From: Bradyrhizobium paxllaeri
GTDB lineage: Bacteria > Pseudomonadota > Alphaproteobacteria > Rhizobiales > Xanthobacteraceae
Direction of reading: 5' to 3'
DNA length: 64,000 nt
Assembly: GCF_001693515.2 (NCBI RefSeq)
Contig: NZ_CP042968.1
Span: 6,820,001-6,884,000 of the forward strand
Shown here: in pieces, positions 1 through 8,972 of the stretch
Numbering within the stretch: position 1 is the stretch's first letter
Layout of the letters: every line of letters begins with the position of its first letter
Position numbers and translations under genes: made by a program
Notes under the pieces: model-generated
Told to the model about the DNA's origin: nothing
The model's input: the letters and a program-made list of their open reading frames with translations, nothing else
The model's database searches: none

Positions 1-675
1 ATCGCGCCGGTGCAACTCGACGACTTCATTCTCTGGGTCACGCTCGGCATCATCATCGGCGGCCGTACCGGCTACGTGCTGTTCTATAACCCGGCCTTCT
101 TCATCCAGAATCCCGCCGCCATTCTCAAACTATGGGAAGGCGGCATGTCCTTCCATGGCGGGTTTCTCGGCTGCGTCGCGGCGGTGATGCTGTTTGCGCA
201 CAAGAACAATATCTCCATCCTTTCGCTTGGCGACATCACGACTGCCGTCGCTCCGATCGGAATTTTCCTCGGTCGGCTCGCCAACTTCATCAAGGGCGAG
301 TTGTGGGGACGAACGGCGGATGCCAGCGTGCCCTGGGCCATGGTGTTTCCGGATGGCGGGCCGCTGCCGCGTCACCCCAGCCAGCTCTACGAGGCCGGGC
401 TCGAGGGCCTCCTGCTGTTTGCGGTGTTGGCTGTCATGATCCGGATGGGCGCGCTGAAGCGGCCCGGCCTGATCCTCGGCAGCTTCATTGCGATCTACGC
501 GCTCGCGCGCATCGCCAGCGAGTTTTTCCGCGAACCCGATCCCCAGCTCGGATTTTTGTGGGGCGGGCTGACCATGGGTATGCTGTTATCGGTGCCGATG
601 ATCATTGCCGGGGGCATCCTGATCATGATGGCATGGCGCCGCGGAACGCCGCAGCATATAGAGAAGTCGATTTAA
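1..675 (+). CDS. lgt: Prolipoprotein diacylglyceryl transferase, 5' partial
   Basis: Transfers diacylglycerol from phosphatidylglycerol to the lipobox cysteine of prolipoproteins in the inner membrane. The frame is open to the left edge, so the start and about 50-60 N-terminal residues lie outside; Lgt proteins are usually 270-290 residues and 224 are visible. The family signature around [11 protein letters not shown], the GELWGR segment and the [12 protein letters not shown] segment are present, with several hydrophobic membrane segments. It is followed 8 bp later by a MidA-like gene and then pgeF, an order common in alphaproteobacteria, suggesting one operon. LspA, the next enzyme in lipoprotein maturation, is encoded far away at 48.7 kb. 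Confidence 0.95.
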   Translation: MAPVQLDDFILWVTLGIIIGGRTGYVLFYNPAFFIQNPAAILKLWEGGMSFHGGFLGCVAAVMLFAHKNNISILSLGDITTAVAPIGIFLGRLANFIKGELWGRTADASVPWAMVFPDGGPLPRHPSQLYEAGLEGLLLFAVLAVMIRMGALKRPGLILGSFIAIYALARIASEFFREPDPQLGFLWGGLTMGMLLSVPMIIAGGILIMMAWRRGTPQHIEKSI

Positions 676-683
676 GGCAGGCC

Positions 684-1811
684 GTGACCGAATTTTCACC
701 GTTGCAGGCGGAGATCCACAAGCTGATCAGATCGTCAGGACCGATGCCGGTCTGGCGGTACATGGAGCTGTGCCTGATGCATCCCGAGCACGGCTATTAC
801 GTGTCGCGCGATCCGCTCGGCCGCGAAGGCGATTTCACCACCGCGCCCGAGGTCAGCCAGATGTTCGGCGAACTGCTCGGCCTGTGGGCGGCCTCGGTCT
901 GGAAGGCGATCGGCTCGCCGCCTGCGCTGCGCCTGGTCGAACTCGGTCCCGGCCGCGGCACCATGATGGCGGACGTGCTGCGCGCGGTCCGCGTGCTGCC
1001 ACCGCTCTATCAATCGCTCCATGTCGACCTCGTCGAGGTCAATCCGGTGCTGCGCGAGAAGCAGCGGGCGACGCTATCCGGCGTGCGCAACATTACCTGG
1101 CACGACAACATCGACGACGTGCCCGAGGGTCCCGCGGTCATCCTCGCCAACGAATATTTCGACGTGCTGCCGATCCATCAGGTGGTGAAGCGCGAGACCG
1201 GCTGGCACGAGCGCGTCGTCAACCTCGACGCCGATGGCAAGCTGGTATTCGCAGCCGCAGACGACCCGATACCGCGCTTTGAGGTGCTGCTGCCGCCGCT
1301 GGTGCGCGCGGCTCCGGTCGGTGCCGTGTTCGAATGGCGGCCGGACAACGAGATGATGAAGATCGCAACGCGGGTTCGCCACCAGGACGGCGCGGCGCTG
1401 ATCATCGATTACGGCCATGTGCGCAGCGACGCCGGCGATACTTTCCAGGCGATTGCCCGCCACAGCTTTGCCGATCCGCTGAAAAACCCAGGACAGGCCG
1501 ACGTCACCGCCCATGTCGATTTCCAGGCGCTGGCGCGCGCGGCAGAAGACGTCGGCGCACGCGTTCACGGGCCGGTGACGCAGGGTGAATTCCTCAAGCG
1601 GCTCGGCATCGAGACGCGCGCCGTCACGCTGATGGGAAAAACCACGCCGGAAGTTTCCGCCGATATTTCCGCCGCGCTGAAGCGCCTGACCGACAGCGGT
1701 CGCGGCGGCATGGGATCGATGTTCAAGGTGATTGCGGTCACCGAGCCCAATCTCACCTCGGTCGCAGGTCTCAGCGACGAACCGCAGGCCGCGGGAGACG
1801 AGACGGAATGA
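684..1811 (+). CDS. SAM-dependent methyltransferase, MidA/NDUFAF7 family (DUF185)
   Basis: About 375 residues. The GTG start at 684 gives the usual N-terminus of the family (TEFSPLQAEIHKLI); the frame is open further upstream but that part overlaps lgt in another frame and is not family-like. Visible motifs are GYYVSRDPLGREGDF..T.PE near the N-terminus, the SAM-binding VELGPGRGTMM segment and the ANEYFDVLP segment. The mitochondrial homologue NDUFAF7 methylates an arginine of a complex I subunit; a similar role here is inference. It overlaps pgeF by 4 bp (ATGA), indicating translational coupling. Confidence 0.88.
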   Translation: MTEFSPLQAEIHKLIRSSGPMPVWRYMELCLMHPEHGYYVSRDPLGREGDFTTAPEVSQMFGELLGLWAASVWKAIGSPPALRLVELGPGRGTMMADVLRAVRVLPPLYQSLHVDLVEVNPVLREKQRATLSGVRNITWHDNIDDVPEGPAVILANEYFDVLPIHQVVKRETGWHERVVNLDADGKLVFAAADDPIPRFEVLLPPLVRAAPVGAVFEWRPDNEMMKIATRVRHQDGAALIIDYGHVRSDAGDTFQAIARHSFADPLKNPGQADVTAHVDFQALARAAEDVGARVHGPVTQGEFLKRLGIETRAVTLMGKTTPEVSADISAALKRLTDSGRGGMGSMFKVIAVTEPNLTSVAGLSDEPQAAGDETE

Positions 1812-2575
1812 CGTTCAGATCATCGCTGCTCGCGGCCATTCCCGGCCTGCGCCACGCCTTCTTCACCCGCGAGGGCGGGGTATCCAGTGGAATTTATGAA
1901 GGCCTCAATGGCGGCCTCGGCTCGAACGATGATCCGGCTCATGTCGCCGAAAATCGCCGCCGGATGGCCGAGCAGATGGGCGTTGCGCCCGAGCACTTGC
2001 TCAGCGCGCACCAGATCCACTCGCCCGATGTCGTGGTGGTGACCGGACCATGGCAGGGCGACAAGCCCCGCGCCGACGCCCTCGTCACGCGCACCGAAGG
2101 CATCGCGATCGGCGTTACCGCCGCGGATTGCGGACCGATCCTGTTTGCCGACGCCGGCGCACGCGTGATCGGCGCGGCCCATGCCGGCTGGAAGGGCGCG
2201 CTGACCGGCGTGCTGGAATCCACCATCGAGGCGATGGAAAAGCTCGGCGCCGACCGCTTCGGCATCGTCGCCGCCATCGGCCCCTTGATCCGCCAGCAAT
2301 CCTATGAAGTCGGCAGCGAATTCGTCGAGCGCTTCATGAATGCCGACGCGGAGAATGGCGTGTTCTTCATCCCCTCGGTTCGATCGGGCCATGCGATGTT
2401 CGACCTCGCCGGCTTCATCCGCACGCGGCTGGAGAATGCCGGCATCCTGATGATCGACGATATCGGCGTCGACACCTATTCCGACGAGCGCTTCTACAGC
2501 TACCGTCGCTCGGTGCACCGGAAAGAGCCGGACTACGGCCGCCACGTCCACGCGATCGCGCTGGCCGCAGAGTAA
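1808..2575 (+). CDS. pgeF: Peptidoglycan editing factor PgeF (laccase-domain, YfiH family)
   Basis: 255 residues. Family members hydrolyse wrongly incorporated residues in muropeptide precursors (PgeF activity) and were earlier annotated as polyphenol oxidases or laccases. The metal-site motifs are visible: SAHQIHS, the AADCGPILFAD segment and HAGWKGAL, supplying the conserved His and Cys ligands. The C-terminal SYRRSVHRKEPDYGRH segment is also typical. The ATG overlaps the stop of the upstream methyltransferase, so it is probably the last gene of the lgt operon. Confidence 0.9.
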   Translation: MTFRSSLLAAIPGLRHAFFTREGGVSSGIYEGLNGGLGSNDDPAHVAENRRRMAEQMGVAPEHLLSAHQIHSPDVVVVTGPWQGDKPRADALVTRTEGIAIGVTAADCGPILFADAGARVIGAAHAGWKGALTGVLESTIEAMEKLGADRFGIVAAIGPLIRQQSYEVGSEFVERFMNADAENGVFFIPSVRSGHAMFDLAGFIRTRLENAGILMIDDIGVDTYSDERFYSYRRSVHRKEPDYGRHVHAIALAAE

Positions 2576-2584
2576 TTCCCTAGT

Positions 2585-2680
2585 TCACTGCAACGCCACC
2601 CTGCCCCGCACGCGGCCGGCATCGGCAATGCGCACATGGTCGGCGATCGCGCCATAACCTTCGAGAACGAAGGATCGCAT
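2585..2680 (-). pseudogene. Tiny remnant of a zinc-type alcohol dehydrogenase/quinone oxidoreductase
   Basis: A 31-codon minus-strand frame with its own ATG and TGA. Its first ~20 residues (MRSFVLEGYGAIADHVRIAD) resemble the N-terminus of MDR-family quinone oxidoreductases. Its last ~10 (GRVRGRVALQ) resemble the C-terminal end of the same family, as if almost the whole gene between them had been deleted in frame. It is too short to function as an enzyme. The assignment rests on residue resemblance only. Confidence 0.4.
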
Positions 2681-2783
2681 TGACCAATCCTGCGGGGCTG
2701 AACAATTCTGGCAACAACAAGGTGAACGGGGACGAGCACGACTTAATCTTTTTGGTGAGCCGATGCGTCCGCTGCCCTAGACC

Positions 2784-2799
2784 TTAACGCATTTTAACG
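2784..2799 (+). promoter_or_regulatory. Direct repeat TTAACG x2, 10-bp period, upstream of the lipoprotein gene
   Basis: TTAACG occurs at 2784-2789 and 2794-2799, exactly one helical turn apart and 16-31 bp before the ATG at 2815. It resembles half-sites of the CtrA type but with the wrong spacing for the TTAA-N7-TTAA consensus. It may be promoter or operator sequence; weakly supported. Confidence 0.25.
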
Positions 2800-2814
2800 A
2801 TATCGCAGGGAACC

Positions 2815-3441
2815 ATGAGGAACACCCTGCCCGCGTCGTGCCTGCAAGTCCCGCGCGCCATGATCGCCGCGGCGCTGCTTGCCGTTTTTTCCTGCGCGCT
2901 CGGGGGCTGCGCAGGCGGCGGCGCGACAGGCAGCGGCTCGTACGCGATGGCAACGAGCGCGGGCGGCGGGCCCACCGTGGCGTTCGAATCGATCGACGGT
3001 CCGCCGCCGCAGGTGTTCGACCGCATGGTCAGCGTGCTCGACAGCGAATCGAAGCTGCGCAACCTGTCGATCGTCTCGCGCGAAGGCGGCGCGTCCTATC
3101 GCGTGCGCAGCTATCTCTCGGCGCAGGTGGTTCGCGGCAAGACCGTGATCGCCTGGGTCTGGGACGTCTACGACAACAACCAGCAGCGTGCGCTGCGGCT
3201 TTCCGGCGAAGAAGCCACCGGCAAGGCCAACCGCGATGCCTGGGCGGCGGCCGACGACCTGGTCTTGCGCAAAATCGCGCAGGCCGGCTTCAGCGGTCTC
3301 GCCGGCATGGTTAACGGAACTCCCGATCCGGCGCCTGCGCCGGCCCCCGAGCGCCGCGGTCCCGCAGTCGCGAGTGTGGAAGAGACCGTACCCGTCCAGG
3401 GTGCCGTGAGCGTGATGGCGCTGGGCTACAGCGCCCAATAA
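2815..3441 (+). CDS. Putative lipoprotein of unknown function
   Basis: 208 residues. A hydrophobic leader ends in a lipobox (LGGC, Cys at about residue 32), followed by a glycine/serine-rich linker, so the mature protein should be a lipoprotein processed by Lgt and LspA. The middle (residues ~50-165) is a soluble domain with alternating hydrophobic residues. The C-terminus is proline/alanine-rich. I do not recognise the domain. The next gene (prs) begins 168 bp later and is unlikely to be functionally linked. Confidence 0.75.
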   Translation: MRNTLPASCLQVPRAMIAAALLAVFSCALGGCAGGGATGSGSYAMATSAGGGPTVAFESIDGPPPQVFDRMVSVLDSESKLRNLSIVSREGGASYRVRSYLSAQVVRGKTVIAWVWDVYDNNQQRALRLSGEEATGKANRDAWAAADDLVLRKIAQAGFSGLAGMVNGTPDPAPAPAPERRGPAVASVEETVPVQGAVSVMALGYSAQ

Positions 3442-3609
3442 TTGGCCCCGGAATAGTCCGGTAACGGCCTATTTTTCGCCGGGAAAACCGGGGCGACGGG
3501 TTGCCAGCCGAGCCACCTGCCTGATATCTCCTCGCTCACCAAAACGCGCCGGTTCCCGAGGATTTCTATGCTGAACGTCGTATCCAGCAAGGCGCGAGGA
3601 GAAGCGTCA

Positions 3610-4563
3610 ATGGCGGCCAAGAACGGCTCGATCAAGCTGGTCGCCGGCAATTCCAACCCCGCGCTGGCCCAGGAAATCTCCAACTGGCTGCATATGCCGC
3701 TGACCAAGGCGACGGTCCGCCGGTTTGCGGACATGGAAATCTTCGTCGAAATTCAGGAAAACGTCCGCGGCTCCGACGTCTATATCATCCAGTCGACGTC
3801 GTTTCCCGCCAACGACCATCTGATGGAACTCCTGATCATCACCGATGCGCTGCGCCGGGCTTCCGCGCGCCGCATCACCGCGGTGATCCCCTATTTCGGC
3901 TACGCCCGGCAGGACCGCAAGGTCGGCTCACGCGCGCCGATTTCGGCCAAGCTGGTGGCAAACCTGATCACCCATGCCGGCGTCGACCGCGTCATGACGC
4001 TCGACCTGCATGCCGCCCAGATCCAGGGCTTCTTCGACATTCCGACCGACAACCTCTTCGCCTCGCCGGTGATGGTGCGCGACATCAAGGAGCGCTTCGA
4101 CCTCGCCAACGTGATGGTGGTGTCGCCTGACGTCGGCGGCGTGGTGCGCGCCCGCGGGCTTGCCAAGCGCATCAACACTTCGCTCGCCATCATCGACAAG
4201 CGCCGCGAGCGCGCCGGCGAATCCGAGGTCATGAACGTGATCGGCGACGTCGCCGGATTCACATGCATCCTGATCGACGACATCGTCGATTCCGGCGGCA
4301 CGCTGGTGAACGCCGCCGATGCGCTGCTCGCCAATGGCGCCAAGGACGTCTACGCCTACATCTCCCACGGCGTGCTGTCCGGCGGCGCAGCTGCGCGCAT
4401 CGCCGGTTCGCGGTTGAAGGAACTCGTCATCACCGATTCGATCCTGCCGACCGAGGCCGTCACCAAGGCGCCCAACATCCGCACGCTATCGATCGCGCCA
4501 CTGATCGCGGAAGCGATCAGCCGCACCGCGGCCGAAGAATCGGTGTCCAGCCTGTTCGATTAG
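3610..4563 (+). CDS. prs: Ribose-phosphate pyrophosphokinase
   Basis: Makes PRPP from ribose 5-phosphate and ATP for purine, pyrimidine, histidine, tryptophan and NAD synthesis. 317 residues, the normal length. The frame extends 14 codons upstream, but the ATG at 3610 has a purine-rich GAGGAG about 10 bp before it and gives the usual N-terminus. Visible motifs are the catalytic flexible-loop region [22 protein letters not shown], and the PRPP-binding loop [10 protein letters not shown] palindromic repeat begins 10 bp after the stop. Confidence 0.97.
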   Translation: MAAKNGSIKLVAGNSNPALAQEISNWLHMPLTKATVRRFADMEIFVEIQENVRGSDVYIIQSTSFPANDHLMELLIITDALRRASARRITAVIPYFGYARQDRKVGSRAPISAKLVANLITHAGVDRVMTLDLHAAQIQGFFDIPTDNLFASPVMVRDIKERFDLANVMVVSPDVGGVVRARGLAKRINTSLAIIDKRRERAGESEVMNVIGDVAGFTCILIDDIVDSGGTLVNAADALLANGAKDVYAYISHGVLSGGAAARIAGSRLKELVITDSILPTEAVTKAPNIRTLSIAPLIAEAISRTAAEESVSSLFD

Positions 4564-4573
4564 AACAAGGTCC

Positions 4574-4666
4574 GTAGGGTGGGCAAAGGCGCGATAGCGC
4601 CGTGCCCACCATCTCTCCACGAGCAAGGTCTTGATTGGTGGGCACGCTTCGCTTTGCCCACCCTAC
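4574..4666. repeat. Intergenic palindromic repeat, family A copy 1
   Basis: Ends are a perfect 15-bp inverted repeat, GTAGGGTGGGCAAAG and its complement. An internal subrepeat reads GTGCCCACCATC on one arm and GGTGGGCACG on the other. A second, 89-bp copy is at 20113-20201. Both copies start about 10 bp after the stop codon of a plus-strand gene. No coding capacity; consistent with REP- or MITE-type elements. Confidence 0.8.
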
Positions 4667-4672
4667 GGCGCC

Positions 4673-5482
4673 TCACTCAAATCCCGGCCGCGGCACCAGG
4701 TTCATCAGCATATTGGCGTAGCCGCCATCGACCATGATCTCCTCGCCATTGACGTAGGACGCGCGGTCGCTGGCGAGGAACAGAATCACGTCGGCCATGT
4801 CCTGCGGCATGCCGACCCGCCGGAGCGGCACCACCGCAGAGCGGCGCTCGGTCACGCCCGGCGTATCGTAAAATGCCTGGCTCATCGGCGTGATCACCAT
4901 GCCGGGACTGACGACGTTGCTGCGGATGCCGTGCGGTCCCCATTCATTGGCGAGTTGCCGCGACAGCATGATCACGCCGGCCTTGCTGACGCTGTAGGCG
5001 CCGCTCTGCCCCTGCGCATTGCTGCCGGCAATCGACGAGACGTGAACGAGGCTGCCGCGGCCATGCGCGCGCATCTGCCGGCCGAACACCTGCGCGCAAA
5101 GGAAGTAGCCGGTCAGGTTGACGGAGAGAACGGCGTTCCACGCGGCAAGCGTCAGGGTGTCGAGCGCGCCGGGACGCAGCACGGCGGCGGTGTTGACCAG
5201 CACATCACATGGCCCCAGCGATTTCTCGATCGTCGCGGATGCCGCAGCGACGCTCGCGACATCAGACGTGTCGCAGCGGGCAATGGTATGGCCAGCACCG
5301 AGTTTGTCGAGCTCGGCGTGCGTCACCTCGAGACCGCGTTCATCGAGATCGATGGCGGCAACGCGGGCGCCGGCCTGCGCAAAACTTAACGCGACGGCGC
5401 GGCCGATGCCGCCGCCCCCGCCCGTCACCACGCAGACGCGGCCTGAGAGGCCGAGCCAATCGGAAGATTTCTGTTCGGCCAT
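4673..5482 (-). CDS. SDR-family oxidoreductase downstream of the cox operon
   Basis: 269 residues. Classical short-chain dehydrogenase with a Rossmann fold: the TGGGGGIG nucleotide-binding motif near residue 20, a D-L-D segment suggesting NAD preference, a NTAA variant of NNAG, the catalytic Ser in HVSSIAG, and YSVSK as the Tyr-Lys pair. The start at 5482 (MAEQKSSDW) is chosen because upstream codons look non-coding. It follows coxG by 82 bp on the same strand, so it may be co-transcribed with the CO dehydrogenase genes. The substrate is unknown. Confidence 0.85.
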   Translation of the reverse strand: MAEQKSSDWLGLSGRVCVVTGGGGGIGRAVALSFAQAGARVAAIDLDERGLEVTHAELDKLGAGHTIARCDTSDVASVAAASATIEKSLGPCDVLVNTAAVLRPGALDTLTLAAWNAVLSVNLTGYFLCAQVFGRQMRAHGRGSLVHVSSIAGSNAQGQSGAYSVSKAGVIMLSRQLANEWGPHGIRSNVVSPGMVITPMSQAFYDTPGVTERRSAVVPLRRVGMPQDMADVILFLASDRASYVNGEEIMVDGGYANMLMNLVPRPGFE

Positions 5483-5564
5483 GACGTCCGTGCGCTCCCA
5501 TCCAGTAACACGACTGACGGCAGCATAGCTGAAAGCCTGTTCGGATCGAGAGATGATTCCGGCG

Positions 5565-6026
5565 CTAGGCGCCGGCGGCGACGCTCTTTCCGACCACTTC
5601 GCCGAACGACTTGAAGAATTCCGCCGCAAGCTTCCTTGCGGTGGAATCAATCAGGCGTGCGCCGAGCTGGGCGAGCTTGCCGCCGATCTGCGCGTCGACC
5701 TCGTAGTGCAGCACCGTGAGGTCATCCCCCTCAGATTCGAGGCGCACAAGCGCGCCGCCCTTGGCGAATCCGGCCACCCCACCGGAGCCCTCGCCCAAAA
5801 TGCGGTAGCTGTTGGGTGGATCGAGATCGGACAGCGTCACCTTGCCGCCAAAGGTCGCCTTCACGGGCCCGACCTTGAAGACGACGGTCGCGGTCATCTC
5901 GGTGGGCGACGACATGTCGAGGGACTGACAGCCGGGGATGCATTGCTTCAGAATCTCGGGATCGTTGAGCGCCGCCCAGACGTCTTGCTTCGAGGCCGGG
6001 ATGCGCTGGCTGTCGTTCATCTGCAT
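5565..6026 (-). CDS. coxG: CoxG, SRPBCC-fold protein of the CO dehydrogenase cluster
   Basis: 153 residues, START/SRPBCC ligand-binding fold of the carbon monoxide dehydrogenase subunit G family. Features seen are VWAALNDPEILKQCIPGC near residue 16, VGPVKATFGGKV, and the C-terminal AAEFFKSFGEVV helix. In Oligotropha, CoxG is an accessory protein thought to tether the enzyme to the cytoplasmic membrane. It begins 2 bp after the coxF stop with AAGGAC just upstream of the ATG; a second ATG lies two codons in. Confidence 0.9.
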   Translation of the reverse strand: MQMNDSQRIPASKQDVWAALNDPEILKQCIPGCQSLDMSSPTEMTATVVFKVGPVKATFGGKVTLSDLDPPNSYRILGEGSGGVAGFAKGGALVRLESEGDDLTVLHYEVDAQIGGKLAQLGARLIDSTARKLAAEFFKSFGEVVGKSVAAGA

Positions 6027-6028
6027 GG

Positions 6029-6868
6029 TCAGTCCTTACTCCCCGAGGGATTGGCCGTGCGCTGGCCGCGCCGGCGTTCGACGGTGATTTCAGCGAGGAT
6101 CGACATCGCGATCTCCTCCGGCGTGATCGCGCCGAGATCGAGCCCGGCCGGCGCCTTGACGCAGTCGATCGCGGCCGCCTCCGATCCACCGGCCACGAGC
6201 TTTTGGCGCAGCGCCGCCATCTTGCGGCGGCTGCCGACGAAGGCGTGATACTCGGCCTTGATGGCGAGCGCGGCGCGCAAGGCGGCCTCATCGCCCTTGC
6301 CCTGGGTCGAGACCACGACGAAACGCCGGGCTTCGTTCAGATAGCGAGGCGCGAAGCCGTCGATGATGACATGGGCGTCGGGCTCAGCGGCGATATCCGC
6401 GGCTGGTGCAGCCAGCGTGACGTGATAGCCGAGCTGGCGGGCTTGGGCAGCCAGCGACATCGCAACCGGGCTTGCGCCGAAGATCACCAGCGAAGGATGC
6501 GGCAGCACCGGCTCGACGAAAATATCCATGGTCCCCTTGCTCGGACACATGTTGCTGGCGAAGCGGATGCCCTCGCGATGATCGCCCGGCTTGACGCCGA
6601 GCTCGGCTAGGAGATTTTCGGGCTGCACCGACACCATGCGCGGCTCCCCGTCCAGCAGCGCTTCGCGTGCGGCTTTCAGCACCGCACCCCGCGCGCAGCC
6701 GCCGCCGATCCAGCCGGCGACAATGGTGCCATCCGGGCGAATGATCGCCTTCGCACCCGCTTTCGCCGCCGTCACCGACACCGTGCGCACCACGGTCGCC
6801 AGGACGAACGGCTGCTCGGCGGACTTCATTTGCGCGACGAGATCCATCACTTCGACATGCGCGCTCAT
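6029..6868 (-). CDS. coxF: CoxF, XdhC-family maturation protein
   Basis: 279 residues, XdhC/CoxF family. The N-terminal XdhC domain shows VRTVSVTAAKAGAKAIIRPDG and IGGGCARGAVL; the C-terminal Rossmann-like domain includes VIFGASPVAMSLA and VVSTQGKGDE. XdhC proteins bind and sulfurate the molybdenum cofactor and insert it into apo-enzyme; CoxF is implicated in building the Cu-S-Mo site of CO dehydrogenase. It lies 13 bp after coxE and 2 bp before coxG. Confidence 0.9.
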   Translation of the reverse strand: MSAHVEVMDLVAQMKSAEQPFVLATVVRTVSVTAAKAGAKAIIRPDGTIVAGWIGGGCARGAVLKAAREALLDGEPRMVSVQPENLLAELGVKPGDHREGIRFASNMCPSKGTMDIFVEPVLPHPSLVIFGASPVAMSLAAQARQLGYHVTLAAPAADIAAEPDAHVIIDGFAPRYLNEARRFVVVSTQGKGDEAALRAALAIKAEYHAFVGSRRKMAALRQKLVAGGSEAAAIDCVKAPAGLDLGAITPEEIAMSILAEITVERRRGQRTANPSGSKD

Positions 6869-6881
6869 CGGTCGGCTCCAC

Positions 6882-8093
6882 CTATAGTTTCGCCAAATAA
6901 GGCTCGAGCGATGCCAGGCTGTTCAGCGTATTGGCCGGCGCGTAGAGATCGACATGCGGCAGCGCCGCCTTGATGCCTGCCGCCTCGGGCGCATAGCCCT
7001 CCCACGCCATCATCGGATTGAGCCAGACGATACGGCGGCAGCGGCGGCCGAGCGCGGCCATCTCGCGGCCCAATAGCGCGGCATCGCCGGTCTCGTAGCC
7101 GTCGGACACGATCATCACGACGGTGCGCGAATGGATCACGCGCGCCGCGTGCCAGCGATTGAACGTCTGCAGGCTCTCGCCGATTTTGGTGCCGCCGCCT
7201 GCACCCTGCGCCAGGATCGAGAGCCGATCGAGAGCGCGCGCAGCGTCCTTTTCCTTCATCGCGTCGGAGACATGCGCCAGTCGCGTGTGGAACAGGAACG
7301 CCTCGGCCTCGCGAAACTGGTCCAGTACGCCATGGATGAAGCGCAGGAATACGCCCGTGTACATGCTCATCGAACCCGAGGCATCGAGCAGCATGACGAG
7401 CCGCAGCGGCTTTGTCTTGCGCTGGCGCCTGACAAGGTCGATCGGCACGCCACCATGGCTGATGTTGCCGTGAATGGTGCGTCGCAGATCGAGCCGGTAG
7501 CCGCGTCTCCGTGCCAGGTCGCGACGGGTCAGCCGGGTGCGCATGGCCCGCGCCAGCCGGGCGGCGGCGGCATGGGCTTCCTCGATCTGTGCGGGATCGG
7601 CGATCTTTCGAAAGTCCACTTCGGCAAGATTGTCGGCGCGCGAGGCGCCTTCCATTCGTCCCTCGCCGCTACGATTATCATCGGCGCCGTCAGCGGACGG
7701 GATCTGATCCATCGCGCCGTCATCAGCGGCGCGCGGCTCGGACCGCTGGCCGGGTAGACTCTTCAGCGATGGATTGTTGGCCGCCCTTGCCGACCCCATC
7801 GTCAGGGATCGCGACCGCGCGCGCTTGCCGAGCCAGAACGCGTCGAACAGGCCATCGAATCTTTCCCAGTCGGATTTCCGTGCCGAGAACAGATGTTTGA
7901 ATGCCGAACGCAACATCGAGGGGGTCTTCGCATAACCTGCCGCCATCAGCGAAGCGGCGTCCTGACCTTCGTGGAGACCGACGGCGAACCCGTTGTCGCG
8001 CAACGTCCGAAGAAAGGCCGCCAGCCTCGCGGAGACGAGGCGCGAGACCTGATCGATCTCTTCATATCCGGGATTGGTGCCGCAGCAGCTCAT
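6882..8093 (-). CDS. coxE: CoxE, von Willebrand factor A domain protein
   Basis: 403 residues. The N-terminal half is helical with a charged, low-complexity stretch (~95-155). The C-terminal half is a VWA domain with an intact MIDAS motif, D-A-S-G-S, at about residues 237-241, followed by IVSDGYETGD. CoxE works with the AAA+ ATPase CoxD as a MoxR/VWA pair in post-translational assembly of the CuSMo centre. The ATG at 8093 overlaps the coxD stop (ATGA), so I prefer it to the longer in-frame start upstream. Confidence 0.92.
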   Translation of the reverse strand: MSCCGTNPGYEEIDQVSRLVSARLAAFLRTLRDNGFAVGLHEGQDAASLMAAGYAKTPSMLRSAFKHLFSARKSDWERFDGLFDAFWLGKRARSRSLTMGSARAANNPSLKSLPGQRSEPRAADDGAMDQIPSADGADDNRSGEGRMEGASRADNLAEVDFRKIADPAQIEEAHAAAARLARAMRTRLTRRDLARRRGYRLDLRRTIHGNISHGGVPIDLVRRQRKTKPLRLVMLLDASGSMSMYTGVFLRFIHGVLDQFREAEAFLFHTRLAHVSDAMKEKDAARALDRLSILAQGAGGGTKIGESLQTFNRWHAARVIHSRTVVMIVSDGYETGDAALLGREMAALGRRCRRIVWLNPMMAWEGYAPEAAGIKAALPHVDLYAPANTLNSLASLEPYLAKL

Positions 8094-8962
8094 GCGACCC
8101 TCCCCAGCAGGCGTTCGGTCACTTCGCGTGTCACCCGCGACGTGTCCTCCTGCGTCTTGAGCAAGCACATCAACGTCTCGTGCACCGTCTCGGGCGCTTC
8201 ATGGAGATCGCGGACGTCGAGGCCGACCAGTGCCGCCGCCCAATCCAGCGTCTCCGCGACCCCCGGGACCTTGCGCAGCTCTTCCTTGCGGACGCCCTCC
8301 ACCATGCGCGCGATCTGCAACGCCAGCGAGGCGCCGGCGCCCTCGATCCGCGCCATGATGATGCGTGCTTCGCGGTCGACATCGGGGTAATCGACATAAT
8401 GATAGAGGCAGCGGCGGCGCAGCGCGTCCGAGAGTTCGCGCGTGCCGTTCGAGGTCAGCACCACATGCGGGATCGCGGTTGCCTTGATCGTGCCTAGCTC
8501 GGGGATCGAAACCTGGAAGTCCGACAGCAGTTCGAGCAGGAACGCCTCGAACTCGTCGTCGGCGCGATCGATCTCGTCGATCAGCAGCACGGGCGGCGTG
8601 TCGCGCCGGATAGCGGCCAGCAGCGGCCGCTCCAGCAGGTACTTTTCCGAAAAAATCTGATGTTCGACATCATCGGGGTCATCGCCGCGGTGCGCCTGGA
8701 TCGACAGCAGTTGCCGCTGGTAGTTCCACTCATAGAGCGCAGCCGACTGATCCAGCCCCTCGTAGCATTGCAGGCGGATCAGCTCGGTCGTGTGCACCGA
8801 TGCCAGCGCCTTCGCCACCTCGGTCTTGCCGACGCCTGCCTCGCCTTCCAGCAACAGCGGGCGCTTCAGCATAAGCATCAACGAGATTGCGGTCGCAAGT
8901 TCCGCATCGGCGATATAGCCCGATGCGGCCAGTCGTTCCGCGATCTCTTTGCGATCCTTCAT
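8090..8962 (-). CDS. coxD: CoxD, MoxR-type AAA+ ATPase
   Basis: 290 residues from the ATG at 8962; the frame runs upstream into coxL but that part is not coding. Walker A is GEAGVGKT (about 40-47), Walker B is LLIDEID (about 126-132), and the sensor I region reads VVLTSNGTRELSDALRRRC. CoxD proteins act as chaperone ATPases in formation of the [CuSMoO2] cluster of CO dehydrogenase. It lies 10 bp downstream of coxL and overlaps coxE by 4 bp. Confidence 0.95.
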   Translation of the reverse strand: MKDRKEIAERLAASGYIADAELATAISLMLMLKRPLLLEGEAGVGKTEVAKALASVHTTELIRLQCYEGLDQSAALYEWNYQRQLLSIQAHRGDDPDDVEHQIFSEKYLLERPLLAAIRRDTPPVLLIDEIDRADDEFEAFLLELLSDFQVSIPELGTIKATAIPHVVLTSNGTRELSDALRRRCLYHYVDYPDVDREARIIMARIEGAGASLALQIARMVEGVRKEELRKVPGVAETLDWAAALVGLDVRDLHEAPETVHETLMCLLKTQEDTSRVTREVTERLLGRVA

Positions 8963-8972
8963 TTCGGCGTCT

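Noticed and set aside
132..683. Upstream in-frame extension of the MidA-like gene inside lgt
   Set aside because: The residues are Arg/Ala/Gly-rich shadow sequence of lgt; the GTG at 684 gives the family N-terminus.
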